Position numbers and translations under genes: made by a program. From assembly GCA_023252235.1 (NCBI GenBank), contig JAHEXH010000007.1, positions 1 through 35,690 on the forward strand: a DNA stretch of 35,690 nucleotides, written 5' to 3'. The notes under the pieces were generated by a model. The model did no database searches. It was not told the origin of the DNA and saw only the letters and a list, made by a program, of their open reading frames with translations. Shown piece by piece: positions 1-8,095 of the stretch (the first letter of the stretch is position 1; each line of letters begins with the position of its first letter). This DNA is from Nitrosotalea sp. GTDB lineage: Archaea > Thermoproteota > Nitrososphaeria > Nitrososphaerales > Nitrosopumilaceae.

Positions 1-114
1 GTTGAACTAAAACCAGAACCTAAAGTTGAACTAAAACCAGAACCTAAAGTTGAACTAAAACCAGAACCTAAAGTTGAACTAAAACCAGAACCTAAAGTTG
101 AACTAAAACCAGAA
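1..114 (+). repeat. 24-bp tandem repeat, 4 perfect copies plus a partial fifth
   Basis: The unit gttgaactaaaaccagaacc+taaa occupies 1-24, 25-48, 49-72 and 73-96 without a mismatch. An 18-base fifth copy (97-114) then runs into unique sequence. The unit is a multiple of three and encodes VELKPEPK within the flanking gene. The array may continue upstream of the window. The identity between copies at the nucleotide level points to recent expansion or homogenisation. Confidence 0.97.
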
Positions 115-402
115 ATCATAATTGATAAGAAACAAGAAAAACAGATTTCAGAAGAAGATCCGTTCGCTGGAATTTCGACAAAAGATATAGAAAAGTATTC
201 GGACCTCTTTGATATGCTTCCTCCAGAAAATGATGATCAAGCAAGAAAACTTGCATTAAATATTAAAAAATGGATTTCTGATGGACGTCTAAAAAACCAA
301 GAACAAAAAGTTGAGTTAAACACTGAAAAAGAGGAAATCGGAGAAATAAAAGATGAAAGTCATAAGAAGAAACGCTCGTTATTTGGATGGATGAAAAAAT
401 GA
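1..402 (+). CDS. C-terminal part of an unrecognised protein with Lys/Pro/Glu octapeptide repeats (5' end outside window)
   Basis: The frame is open from the first base and stops at 400-402, so only the C-terminal 133 residues are present. The start lies upstream of the window. The first 38 residues are repeats of the octapeptide VELKPEPK, followed by a charged region. The tail is strongly basic with an aromatic patch (RSLFGWMKK). No catalytic motif is visible and I do not recognise the family. The repeat region resembles an extended, flexible linker. The stop overlaps the preferred argF start as ATGA, so the two are probably co-transcribed. The reading frame is well supported; the function is unknown. 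Confidence 0.7.
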   Translation, partial: VELKPEPKVELKPEPKVELKPEPKVELKPEPKVELKPEIIIDKKQEKQISEEDPFAGISTKDIEKYSDLFDMLPPENDDQARKLALNIKKWISDGRLKNQEQKVELNTEKEEIGEIKDESHKKKRSLFGWMKK

Positions 403-1313
403 AAGTAAAAACAAAAGATCTACTTACACTAAACGAGTTCAGTAAAAATGAATTACTTGGAATAATAGAAGATGCAATAAAACTAAAAAAAGATCTTAAA
501 AAAGGAATTTTCAAACCCATTTTAAAAAATAAAACCTTGGCAATGATCTTTCAGAAGCCATCTACCCGTACAAGAGTTAGCTTTGAAACTGGAATGTTCC
601 AAATGGGCGGACATGCTCTCAATTTGTCTGCAGATGACCTACAACTAAAAAGAGGTGAGACAATAGAAGACACAGCTAAGACACTCTCCAGGTATGTTGA
701 TGTGATAATGGCTAGGGTGTATTCGCATGATGAAGTGGAAGTGTTAGCCAAAAATGCTACCATCCCTGTAATAAACGGCCTCTCTGATTCATTTCATCCA
801 TGTCAAATATTGGCAGATCTTATGACAATTAAAGAGAAAAAGAAGAAGCTCAGCGGATTGAAAATTGCTTGGATTGGAGATGGAAATAATGTCTGTAATT
901 CCATGATTTATGGATGTGCAAAAGTGTCTGTTGATATTAATATTGCAACTCCTAAAGGTTATGAACCAAATCCTGATATCATCAAAGAATCAAAAAAATT
1001 CATCAATATTCAGTTACTTAGTAATCCTGAACTAGCCGTAAAGAATGCAGACGTCATAGTAACTGACACATTTGTTTCGATCCATCATCAATCAACTGAT
1101 AGAACAAAAGATTTTCTACCACGTTTTCAAGTAAACTCAAATTTGATGAAAAAAGCAAATCATGATGCAATTTTCTTGCATTGTCTTCCAGCAAAAAGAG
1201 GTCAAGAGGTCACAAGTGAAGTAATTGATGGCCCACAATCCGTAATATGGGATGAAGCAGAAAATAGACTTCATGCACAAAAGGCACTGCTGGCCTCACT
1301 GCTCCAAGTCTAA
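399..1313 (+). CDS. argF: Ornithine carbamoyltransferase
   Basis: Transfers the carbamoyl group from carbamoyl phosphate to ornithine to give citrulline in arginine synthesis; cytosolic. Numbered from ATG 399 (304 aa, usual length), it shows the carbamoyl-phosphate motif STRTR at about 55-59, FHPCQ near 132-136, and HCLPAKRG at about 261-268, whose Cys-Leu-Pro is diagnostic of the ornithine enzyme. The usual ornithine-loop motif (D-x-W-x-SMG) reads DTFVSIH here, so Ser is kept but Met-Gly is not. ATG 399 is chosen because it overlaps the previous stop as ATGA; ATG 387 would add four residues. The next gene downstream has its own promoter. Confidence 0.93.
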   Translation: MKVKTKDLLTLNEFSKNELLGIIEDAIKLKKDLKKGIFKPILKNKTLAMIFQKPSTRTRVSFETGMFQMGGHALNLSADDLQLKRGETIEDTAKTLSRYVDVIMARVYSHDEVEVLAKNATIPVINGLSDSFHPCQILADLMTIKEKKKKLSGLKIAWIGDGNNVCNSMIYGCAKVSVDINIATPKGYEPNPDIIKESKKFINIQLLSNPELAVKNADVIVTDTFVSIHHQSTDRTKDFLPRFQVNSNLMKKANHDAIFLHCLPAKRGQEVTSEVIDGPQSVIWDEAENRLHAQKALLASLLQV

Positions 1314-1315
1314 CG

Positions 1316-1323
1316 TTTATAAG
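1316..1323 (+). promoter_or_regulatory. Putative TATA box for the uL18-cbf5 ribosomal operon
   Basis: TTTATAAG lies 3 bases after the argF stop and about 42 bases before the uL18 ATG at 1362. That fits an archaeal TATA box and a short leader of about 15 nt. It suggests that the ribosomal block is started here rather than only by read-through from argF. Inferred from position and composition. Confidence 0.5.
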
Positions 1324-1361
1324 AGCTTCACCAAAATTTTTTGTAAATAGGATTAGTACAT

Positions 1362-1850
1362 ATGGCATATTCACAAATATTACGTAGATCTCGGGACGAG
1401 AAGACCAACTACAAAAAGAGAAGACATCTCTTAATGGGTAGACGAGACTTTATCACAGTTCAGATATCAAACGAAAATACTCTAGTACAAATTCATAAAC
1501 CTGAAATGGCAGGTGATAAGGTTCTTTCATCAGCTCATTCCAGATCACTTATCAATAAAGGATGGAAGGGATCAAGAAAGAGTATTCCTGCCGCATATCT
1601 TACTGGCTATCTGGCAGGTAAGAAAGCACTTGCAAGCGGAGTCAAGAGTGCAGTACTTTATACTGGTACTAGAAAATACACACAAAGAATTGCAGCTGCA
1701 TTGAAAGGAATAATAGATGCTGGACTAGATGTACCCGCAGACGCAGAAACTTTTCCCTCTGAAGAGAGAATTAGTGGTAAGCATCTTAAAGTTGCAAATG
1801 AGATCGATAAAGTAAGATCTGCAATTGATAATGAGGTTAAATCCAAATGA
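1362..1850 (+). CDS. rpl18: Large-subunit ribosomal protein uL18 (L18p/L5e)
   Basis: Binds 5S rRNA and helps anchor the central protuberance of the large subunit. The 162-residue protein starts with the basic N-terminus typical of archaeal/eukaryotic uL18 (RRSRDEKTNYKKRR), then has RRDFITVQISN and a conserved glycine/alanine-rich block (AAYLTGYLAGKKAL). Length fits the archaeal family. It is the first gene of the ribosomal block in this window and overlaps uS5 by 4 nt (ATGA). In many archaea uL18 follows eL19; here argF is upstream instead. Confidence 0.95.
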   Translation: MAYSQILRRSRDEKTNYKKRRHLLMGRRDFITVQISNENTLVQIHKPEMAGDKVLSSAHSRSLINKGWKGSRKSIPAAYLTGYLAGKKALASGVKSAVLYTGTRKYTQRIAAALKGIIDAGLDVPADAETFPSEERISGKHLKVANEIDKVRSAIDNEVKSK

Positions 1851-2482
1851 GTAGAACAGAACAAAGATCAAGGCCACCAAGAAGAGAGCCAGAACAGGTA
1901 TGGGTTCCAAGGACGAAATTGGGAACACTAGTTGCAACTGAAAAGATTACAACAATGAAAGAAATTTATGAAAATGGTTATAGAATTCAAGAAGCCGGAA
2001 TTATTAAAAAATTATTGCCAGGAATTAAAACAGAAGTTATTGATGTTGGAATTGTTCAAAAACAAACAACCAACGGTGAGTATACTAGATTTAAGGCACT
2101 TGTTGCAGCCGGTGATGAAAACGGTTGGTTAGGAATAGGACAAGGAAAATCAAAACAGATGAGAATTGCAATTGAAAAAGCAACAAACCAAGCTTATCTT
2201 AATGTCAGTCCAGTAAAACTCGGCTGTGGAAGTTGGGAGTGTAGATGTGAACAACCACACTCCGTTCCTTTCAAAATTAGAGGAAGGGGTGGAAGTGTGA
2301 CAATAGAAGTTATTCCTGGACCAAGAGGTCTTGGACTTGTAGCAGGTGGAAATATTAGAAATCTTCTGAAATTAGCAGGTTTGAAGGATGCTTGGACAAA
2401 AAGTACTGGATCAACAAACACCATGACATCTACATCACGAGCTGTTTTGGACTGTTTGAGACAAACATTTAGTCAGGGTTGA
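1847..2482 (+). CDS. rps5: Small-subunit ribosomal protein uS5
   Basis: A 30S protein near the decoding centre that contributes to mRNA entry and fidelity. At 211 residues it has the S5 double-stranded-RNA-binding fold at about 45-115 (VGIVQKQTTNGEYTRFKALV, then GQGKSKQMR). The C-terminal S5 domain includes VEVIPGPRG-like residues (VTIEVIPGPRGLGLVAG) and the terminal TKSTGSTNT element typical of the archaeal/eukaryotic (S2e) form. It overlaps uL18 and uL30, indicating co-transcription and coupled translation. It contains CGSWECRC, a cluster of cysteines common in archaeal S5. Confidence 0.96.
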   Translation: MSRTEQRSRPPRREPEQVWVPRTKLGTLVATEKITTMKEIYENGYRIQEAGIIKKLLPGIKTEVIDVGIVQKQTTNGEYTRFKALVAAGDENGWLGIGQGKSKQMRIAIEKATNQAYLNVSPVKLGCGSWECRCEQPHSVPFKIRGRGGSVTIEVIPGPRGLGLVAGGNIRNLLKLAGLKDAWTKSTGSTNTMTSTSRAVLDCLRQTFSQG

Positions 2483-2490
2483 ATGAAGAT

Positions 2491-2958
2491 ATGGGTAAAG
2501 CTTTCTTAATAGTCAGAATGAAAGGAACGGTCAATGTTCCTTATTGGGCTGATACTACGATGGATCTTCTACACTTGGACAAACGATTCAGAGCCACAAT
2601 AATTCCAGAAAAAGACAACACCAAAGGAATGCTTGACAAGATTAAGCATTACGTCTCATGGCAGGAAATTGATGTACAAACCACAAAAGAACTATTGGAG
2701 AAAAAGGCCCGCAAAGAAGGTTATAGAAAAATTACTCCAGAGGATATGACAAAATTGGGATTCAAAAATACCGATGAACTTGCAAAATCGCTTGCAGACG
2801 GAACTGCTACATTATCTAAATTAAAACCGCTTAAACCGTGGTTTGCTTTATCACCACCAAAACATGGATTCAAACGAAATACAAAGAAAATGTATGGTGA
2901 AGGGGGAATTCTTGGTAGTCATAAAGAACTCTTAGCACAAGTGAGGTTAATGATGTAA
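2491..2958 (+). CDS. rpl30: Large-subunit ribosomal protein uL30
   Basis: Large-subunit protein of the archaeal long form (L30p/L7e), with the conserved start AFLIVRMKGT followed by a helix and strand, then the archaeal C-terminal extension (GGILGSHKELLAQVRLMM). ATG 2491 (156 aa) is preferred because it puts MGK directly before the first beta strand. A TTG at 2479, overlapping the uS5 stop, would add four residues. The gene ends one base before uL15, as expected for the spc operon order. Confidence 0.93.
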   Translation: MGKAFLIVRMKGTVNVPYWADTTMDLLHLDKRFRATIIPEKDNTKGMLDKIKHYVSWQEIDVQTTKELLEKKARKEGYRKITPEDMTKLGFKNTDELAKSLADGTATLSKLKPLKPWFALSPPKHGFKRNTKKMYGEGGILGSHKELLAQVRLMM

Positions 2959-2959
2959 A

Positions 2960-3382
2960 ATGCCAACAAGATTGAGAAAGACAAGAAAATATCGAGGAAG
3001 CAGACACTGTGGTTGGGGACAGATTGGTCAACACAGAGCAAGTGGTCATAAAGGAGGACTTGGCCAATCAGGTTTGCATAAACATCATTTCATAAGAATG
3101 CTAATGACTGATCCAAAACATTTTGGTCATGATTCCACTCACCCACCACATCCAAATCTAGTCCGTAAATGGGCTAGCGTAAGAGATCTAGATGATATCT
3201 TTGCAAAGTTTGGAAAACAGGAAGGAGGAAAGAAATTGATTGATCTTACTGAACTAGGCTACGACAAGCTGTTGGGAGGAGGACAGACTAAGAATGCTTA
3301 TGTTGTTAAGGTAGAAAAATTCTCTGCTTCTGCCGAAGAAAAAGTAAAACAATCTGGTGGTGAGGTGCAAGCAGTAGCGTGA
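2960..3382 (+). CDS. rpl15: Large-subunit ribosomal protein uL15
   Basis: Large-subunit protein of the L15p/L27Ae family. The N-terminal basic glycine-rich tail is typical (TRKYRGSRHCGWGQIGQHR, then KGGLGQ), followed by the globular C-terminal domain with LGGGQT and a strand ending in VVKVEKFSASAEEKVKQSGGE. Its 140 residues match archaeal members. ATG 2960 follows the uL30 stop by one base. The end overlaps the secY GTG start (GTGA). Confidence 0.95.
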   Translation: MPTRLRKTRKYRGSRHCGWGQIGQHRASGHKGGLGQSGLHKHHFIRMLMTDPKHFGHDSTHPPHPNLVRKWASVRDLDDIFAKFGKQEGGKKLIDLTELGYDKLLGGGQTKNAYVVKVEKFSASAEEKVKQSGGEVQAVA

Positions 3383-4818
3383 CAGCAGAAGAAGGTAAAG
3401 CCTCTGGTGGTTTTTTAAAAACTATAATTTCAAAAGCTGAAGTTTACATTCCACAAGTACCAAAGCCAAAAAAGAAAATACCATTACAAGTCCGTTTGAT
3501 GTGGTGTGGTATTGCACTATTTATTTACATGATTATGGGACAGACTCCTCTTTATGGTGCATCAACACCGTCTTTTGATTTTCTTGCATTTGCTAGAGTA
3601 ATTTTTGCTTCACAACAAGGTACCCTGATAGAACTTGGAATCGGACCAATTGTCACTGCTGGACTTTTAATGCAACTTCTAAAAGGTTCTGAGATATTTC
3701 ATCTTGATTTTAAGAAACCAGAAGACAGAGAGCTATATCAAACAGCCACCAAGATTGTTACTTACATAGTAATCGTTGCAGAATCATCATTGTATGGTAT
3801 GGCAGTTTATGGGCCAAGGATGCCTAACCATGAAGCCATATTCATTCTGATAGGACAGTTAATCGGTGCATCTGTAATAATCATGTTACTAGATGAATTA
3901 GTACAAAAGGGATGGGGACTTGGAAGTGGAATTAGTTTGTTTATTGCTGCAGGTGTAGCTCAACAGGTAATTTGGAGTTTATTCAGTCCAGTTCCTGCAG
4001 GAGATGGAGGTCCAGTAGGTGTATTTGCAAATATCATACATGGAGCAATTAATCATGATTTTACTAATCTATTCTTCCGGTCTAATCAATTACCTGGCAT
4101 ATTTGGTCTGTTCATAACAGCTGGAGTCTTGTTAATTCTTGTCTATACTCAGGGCATCAAGGTGGAAATACCGATTGTATCTACAAAATACAGAGGATTC
4201 TCAGCAGTATACCCAATCAAGTTAATGTATGTGTCAAACATTCCAGTAATTTTGGCTTCTGCTCTTACAGCTAATGCGGTGTTTGTGGGACAAATCATGT
4301 GGGCTAACTTTAACCCGCGAAATGCTAACCCATTCCTGAATTTCTTAGGGATGTTTGATCCTACATCGCCATCCACTCCTACGGGTGGTATATTGTACTA
4401 TGTTACTGCACCACGTGGTTTGGATATAGTTGCATTAGATCCAACTAGAGCTGTTTTGTATATTTTATTCATGGTGGGAATCGTAGTTTTGTTTGGTAGA
4501 TTATGGATTGAGCTTGGAGGTCTTTCTGCAAAGAGCGCGGCCAAAAACCTACTTGATGCTGAAGTACAGATTCCAGGTTTTAGACGTTCAAATCAACCGG
4601 TAGAAAATTTACTTCAAAAATACATTCCATCTGTTACTATAATAGGTTCTATCATACTTGGACTATTAGCTGGTACTTCCGATGTATTGGGAACATTTGG
4701 ATCAGGAACAGGAATGTTGTTGACAGTTGATATTCTGATTAACTATTACAATTTACTTGTTCGAGAAAGAGTCGAAGAAGTAATGCCTACACTGGGTGCA
4801 TTACTTGGCAGAAAGTAA
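3379..4818 (+). CDS. secY: Protein translocase subunit SecY
   Basis: The channel-forming subunit of the Sec translocon, in the cytoplasmic membrane. The 479 residues hold about ten hydrophobic segments. Recognisable landmarks are the plug region after TM1 (GQTPLYGAS), ELGIGPIVTAGLLMQLL, QKGWGLGSGISLFIAAG and the cytosolic loop YTQGIKVEIPI...STKYRGF. The GTG start overlaps the uL15 stop by 4 nt. The location between uL15 and adenylate kinase is the normal archaeal arrangement. Length is slightly longer than many archaeal SecY (about 430-490). Confidence 0.97.
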   Translation: MTAEEGKASGGFLKTIISKAEVYIPQVPKPKKKIPLQVRLMWCGIALFIYMIMGQTPLYGASTPSFDFLAFARVIFASQQGTLIELGIGPIVTAGLLMQLLKGSEIFHLDFKKPEDRELYQTATKIVTYIVIVAESSLYGMAVYGPRMPNHEAIFILIGQLIGASVIIMLLDELVQKGWGLGSGISLFIAAGVAQQVIWSLFSPVPAGDGGPVGVFANIIHGAINHDFTNLFFRSNQLPGIFGLFITAGVLLILVYTQGIKVEIPIVSTKYRGFSAVYPIKLMYVSNIPVILASALTANAVFVGQIMWANFNPRNANPFLNFLGMFDPTSPSTPTGGILYYVTAPRGLDIVALDPTRAVLYILFMVGIVVLFGRLWIELGGLSAKSAAKNLLDAEVQIPGFRRSNQPVENLLQKYIPSVTIIGSIILGLLAGTSDVLGTFGSGTGMLLTVDILINYYNLLVRERVEEVMPTLGALLGRK

Positions 4819-5395
4819 TCGTGTAATAATTGTAGGAATTCCAGGTGTTGGAAAGACTACGGTTGTATCACGTGTGGTAGAATTACTAAAAGAGAAAAAT
4901 GTCAAAGTAAGCGTCTCAATTTTTGGAACAGTAATGTTCGATGAAGCTAAAAAGAAAGGAGTTCAGAATAGAGATGATCTAAGAAAACTTTCAGTCAAGG
5001 AACAAAAAGAATTGCAATCTATGGCAGCAAGAACTATTGCCTCTATTGCTGACGATGTAGTGATTGTAGATACCCATGCATTCATTTCTACACAGGAAGG
5101 CTTCTATCCTGGACTCCCACATAATGTTTTAGAGATACTCAATCCTGATAGTTTTATTATGATAACAGCAAGACCTGAAGAGATCTATAATCGTAGAATG
5201 ACTGATACCAGTAGAACTAGAGACATTGTATCAATCGATACGATAAAAAAAGAACTTGATGTTACAAGTGCAATGCTTTCTACTTGTTCAATACTTTGTG
5301 GCTCTCCAATTAAGATGGTTCTTAACACAGAAGGTAAGGTTGATGAAGCGGCACGAGGTATTCTAAGTGCAATGGGGTTTAACAATGGAACATAG
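4805..5395 (+). CDS. adkA: Archaeal-type adenylate kinase
   Basis: Interconverts ATP + AMP and two ADP. The 196-residue protein has an N-terminal P-loop GIPGVGKTT, VIVDTHAFIS in the middle, and the R-rich nucleotide-lid segment (RPEEIYNRRMTDTSRTRD) of the archaeal AdkA family, which differs from bacterial Adk. Start: TTG 4805 gives MAESNRVIIVGIPG, placing the P-loop close to the N-terminus as in the family. GTG 4796 would add three residues. Both lie inside the end of secY, so translation is likely coupled. It overlaps the next gene by 11 nt. Confidence 0.9.
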   Translation: MAESNRVIIVGIPGVGKTTVVSRVVELLKEKNVKVSVSIFGTVMFDEAKKKGVQNRDDLRKLSVKEQKELQSMAARTIASIADDVVIVDTHAFISTQEGFYPGLPHNVLEILNPDSFIMITARPEEIYNRRMTDTSRTRDIVSIDTIKKELDVTSAMLSTCSILCGSPIKMVLNTEGKVDEAARGILSAMGFNNGT

Positions 5396-6017
5396 CATCC
5401 TTTTTGATTTCATAAATATAATGGCACTACAGATACCTGGTCTAAGTAAGGGCCCTATGGGGAGTGCAGATCCAATAGTAAAGGGAATGATCCCAGCTGC
5501 TTTTGGAATCATGTTCATTTCTATAGGTCTTAATTTGCTTAATGCACTGATAAAACGAAAGATGGTTGATCAAGACAAAGTGAAAAGATTGCTCAAAGAA
5601 ACAAGAGCTTGGCAAAAGGAAAGAATGGCAGCATTCAAATCAAAAGATCAGGAAAAAACTGATGAGCTTAACAAAAAATCTGCATACATGAACAAAATGA
5701 ACATGGAAATTATGCAAATGAATATGAGACCAATGATGATTACTTTTCTTCCACTGATTCTTGTATTCTATTTTGTACTTCCTCCACTCTTTTCTTATAC
5801 TGTAGCTGTTTCACCAATATCATTAAACTTCATACCTGGAGGATTTTTCGAATTAACTTGTACTGCCGCAAAAGTGGCAGAATCTCAACTTCCTGGTCAT
5901 CCCAACGTATGTCATCATGTAAACGAGTTGTATTTCTGGGCATGGTACTTCCTATCTTCTGCTGCCTTTAGTGGCATCATAATGAGAGTTACAAAAACTA
6001 CAATGGATACAAGCTAA
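5385..6017 (+). CDS. EMC3/TMCO1-family (DUF106) membrane protein, YidC/Oxa1-like insertase
   Basis: Archaeal member of the Oxa1 superfamily thought to help insert membrane proteins. The protein has three hydrophobic segments: an N-terminal one around MIPAAFGIMFISIGLNLLNAL, one after a charged helical hairpin (KMVDQDKVKRLLKETRAWQ to MNKMNMEIMQMNMRPMM), and a C-terminal one (ELYFWAWYFLSSAAFSGIIM). The methionine-rich cytosolic coiled-coil is characteristic. ATG 5385 overlaps the adenylate kinase stop; a GTG 5367 is less likely. Position next to secY and adk is conserved in archaea. Confidence 0.85.
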   Translation: MEHSILFDFINIMALQIPGLSKGPMGSADPIVKGMIPAAFGIMFISIGLNLLNALIKRKMVDQDKVKRLLKETRAWQKERMAAFKSKDQEKTDELNKKSAYMNKMNMEIMQMNMRPMMITFLPLILVFYFVLPPLFSYTVAVSPISLNFIPGGFFELTCTAAKVAESQLPGHPNVCHHVNELYFWAWYFLSSAAFSGIIMRVTKTTMDTS

Positions 6018-6018
6018 A

Positions 6019-6603
6019 TTGCTTCGCTCAGTAATAATTTCTGGTCCGCCAGCCATAGGAAAGACTACCATAGCAAAAGGACTAGGTGAAGAATTTGGTT
6101 TGAAATATCTTAGTGGAGGCGATGTTCTAAAAGAAATGGCCAAAGATCAAGGCTTTGAAACGGGTGATGATGATTTTTGGGATACCGAAGAAGGAATGAG
6201 TTTTCTTAATATCAGAAAAGGTAATCCAGAATTTGATAAAGAAGTTGATGAAAAACTAAAAAAAATATTTCTAACTGAGGATGTAATCATAACAAGCTAC
6301 ACATTGCCATGGTTAGTTAAAGACGGAATTAAAATCTGGCTTGCAGGCTCATATGAAAATAGCGCTAAAAGGATGACTACACGAGATAACATCTCGATAC
6401 ACGACGCACTTGGAATAGTAAAAAAGAGATATGATGAAAATAAAACATTATACAAGAAGCTTTATGGTTTTAATTTTGGAGAAGACCTCTCAGTCTTTGA
6501 CAAAATAATAAACACAGATAATCTTGGACCCGAACAAGTTCTTGAACAGGCAAAAAATGCGGTGAAAAAATACTATGACACTCAAACAATTAGAAAATCT
6601 TAG
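6019..6603 (+). CDS. cmk: Archaeal cytidylate kinase
   Basis: Phosphorylates CMP/dCMP. The 194-residue protein has a P-loop near the N-terminus (SGPPAIGKTT), the substrate-side motif YLSGGDVLKEMAK, and the lid segment with several Arg residues (AKRMTTRDNISI). Position after the DUF106 gene and before cbf5 supports cytidylate kinase rather than adenylate kinase. Start is TTG 6019, one base after the previous stop; it places four residues before the first strand. It overlaps cbf5 by 29 nt. In many archaea eL34 and eL14 genes flank cmk; neither is here. Confidence 0.88.
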   Translation: MLRSVIISGPPAIGKTTIAKGLGEEFGLKYLSGGDVLKEMAKDQGFETGDDDFWDTEEGMSFLNIRKGNPEFDKEVDEKLKKIFLTEDVIITSYTLPWLVKDGIKIWLAGSYENSAKRMTTRDNISIHDALGIVKKRYDENKTLYKKLYGFNFGEDLSVFDKIINTDNLGPEQVLEQAKNAVKKYYDTQTIRKS

Positions 6604-7573
6604 AGTAATTGATCAAGACATCACAAATGATGCTTATGGTACATATTATGACAAGAGATCGATTGAGCAACTTCTAAACTATGGTTTTATTTTGCTAGAT
6701 AAGCCAAATGGTCCAACAAGTCATGAGACAGTCGCTTGGGTTAAGAAAATATTACATGTCCCAAAAGCAGGTCACAGTGGAACACTTGATCCACAAGTTT
6801 CTGGACTGTTACCTATAGGACTGGGAGAAGCAACAAAGGCTCTTATTGTTTTATTACTTGGTCCAAAGGAATATCATGCTCTTGGAAGACTGCATACACT
6901 TCCTCCAAAAGAAAAACTGGCTGATGTATTAAAACAACTCACTGGTAAGATATTCCAAAAACCACCACAGCGATCTGCAGTATCACGACAAACCAGAATC
7001 AGACATGTGTATGAAATTGAGGTTGTAGAGCAAAAGGAACGCTTACTGCTTCTTCGAATTTTATGTGAAGCAGGAACATATGTCAGAAAAATTTTCTATG
7101 ATATGGGAGAGATTCTTGGTGAAGGTGCAACAATGATTGAACTTAGAAGAAGTAGAGTAGGTCACTTCAATGAGGATTCTAATCTAGTAAAAATACATGA
7201 TCTTGTTGATGCGTATGCTTTATGGAAAGAAAATGGTGATGATAAAAAACTGAGACGAATAATGATGCCAATAGAATTTACTCTAAGCGAAATAAAGTCA
7301 GTTGTAATACGGGATTCTGCAGTAGATGCACTTTGTCATGGAGCTCAACTTGCAATACCTGGCATCCTTGAAATATCCTCTGGACTTAAGCGTGGAGATT
7401 TTGTTGCAATATATACACAAAAAGGAGAGGTTGTAGCCCTTGCAGAAGCAACTCTAAATGAAGATGAGATTGTTGAAAATACCAAGGGTTTTGCCTTTAA
7501 AATTAAGAGAATTATAATGGCTCCAAACACATATCCAAAAAGTTGGAGAACAAAGGCAGTAGTTAACAATTAA
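6575..7573 (+). CDS. cbf5: rRNA/tRNA pseudouridine synthase Cbf5 (archaeal dyskerin, TruB family)
   Basis: Catalytic subunit of H/ACA ribonucleoproteins; it also modifies tRNA. At 332 residues it matches archaeal Cbf5. It has an N-terminal region before the TruB domain (GFILLDKPNGPTSHETVAWV), the catalytic Asp72 in GHSGTLDPQVSG, the conserved RSAVSRQTR and AGTYVRKIFYDMG segments, and a C-terminal PUA domain from about residue 245 (IRDSAVDALCHGAQLAIPGI to EATLNEDEI). ATG 6575 lies inside cmk. It is the last gene of the ribosomal block here. Confidence 0.95.
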   Translation: MTLKQLENLRVIDQDITNDAYGTYYDKRSIEQLLNYGFILLDKPNGPTSHETVAWVKKILHVPKAGHSGTLDPQVSGLLPIGLGEATKALIVLLLGPKEYHALGRLHTLPPKEKLADVLKQLTGKIFQKPPQRSAVSRQTRIRHVYEIEVVEQKERLLLLRILCEAGTYVRKIFYDMGEILGEGATMIELRRSRVGHFNEDSNLVKIHDLVDAYALWKENGDDKKLRRIMMPIEFTLSEIKSVVIRDSAVDALCHGAQLAIPGILEISSGLKRGDFVAIYTQKGEVVALAEATLNEDEIVENTKGFAFKIKRIIMAPNTYPKSWRTKAVVNN

Positions 7574-7599
7574 AAAGGAATCCAATCCCATTTTCCAAG

Positions 7600-8046
7600 T
7601 TGATACCAAAAGGTGCGGCCATATTTTTTATAGTTGGACTAGTAGCAGCAGGGACGTTAGGAATTTATCTATCACAGGTTGCCAGTCAAGTTCCTACGTT
7701 AGTTTATGAAAATGGACCTTCTCTAACTATTATTCCAGATAAAATAAACTACCATATTGGTGAACTGGTACATGTTAGAATAATAAATTCAGGAACGTCA
7801 CCACTTACATTTTCAGATTCATCTTATGGTTTGAAGATCACAAGACTTGATGGTATCATAGTCTACTCTCCAATATCTGCACAAGTGATCTCTACATTGG
7901 AACCAAAAGAAGAAAAAAACTTTGTCTGGGATCAAACAAAGAATGATGGGAGCAAAACATATCAGGGACGTTACAAGATAGTTTCAAATGCATCTGAGTC
8001 AGGGAATATGTTGAAAAAATCTGTTACCATAAATATATTAAAGTAA
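7600..8046 (+). CDS. Small exported or membrane-anchored protein with a BsuPI-like beta domain
   Basis: 148 residues. An N-terminal hydrophobic segment at about 5-25 (GAAIFFIVGLVAAGTLGIYL) is a signal peptide or membrane anchor. The rest looks like an extracytoplasmic beta sandwich. The pattern YHIGELVHVRIIN ... KITRLDGIIVYSP ... LEPKEEKNFVWDQ ... YQGRYKI resembles the BsuPI intracellular protease-inhibitor/immunoglobulin-like domain, in which a WD and a late GxY are conserved. That family assignment is from memory and tentative. TTG 7600 follows cbf5 by 26 bases, so co-transcription is possible. Role unknown. Confidence 0.65.
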   Translation: MIPKGAAIFFIVGLVAAGTLGIYLSQVASQVPTLVYENGPSLTIIPDKINYHIGELVHVRIINSGTSPLTFSDSSYGLKITRLDGIIVYSPISAQVISTLEPKEEKNFVWDQTKNDGSKTYQGRYKIVSNASESGNMLKKSVTINILK

Positions 8047-8095
8047 TTCATCAATCTACGAACTGAGTAAAAATTATCCTGTTTCTAATGATTAC

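Noticed and set aside
1-114. CRISPR-like array
   Set aside because: The 24-bp units are directly adjacent with no unique spacers, and they keep a single reading frame; it is a coding tandem repeat.
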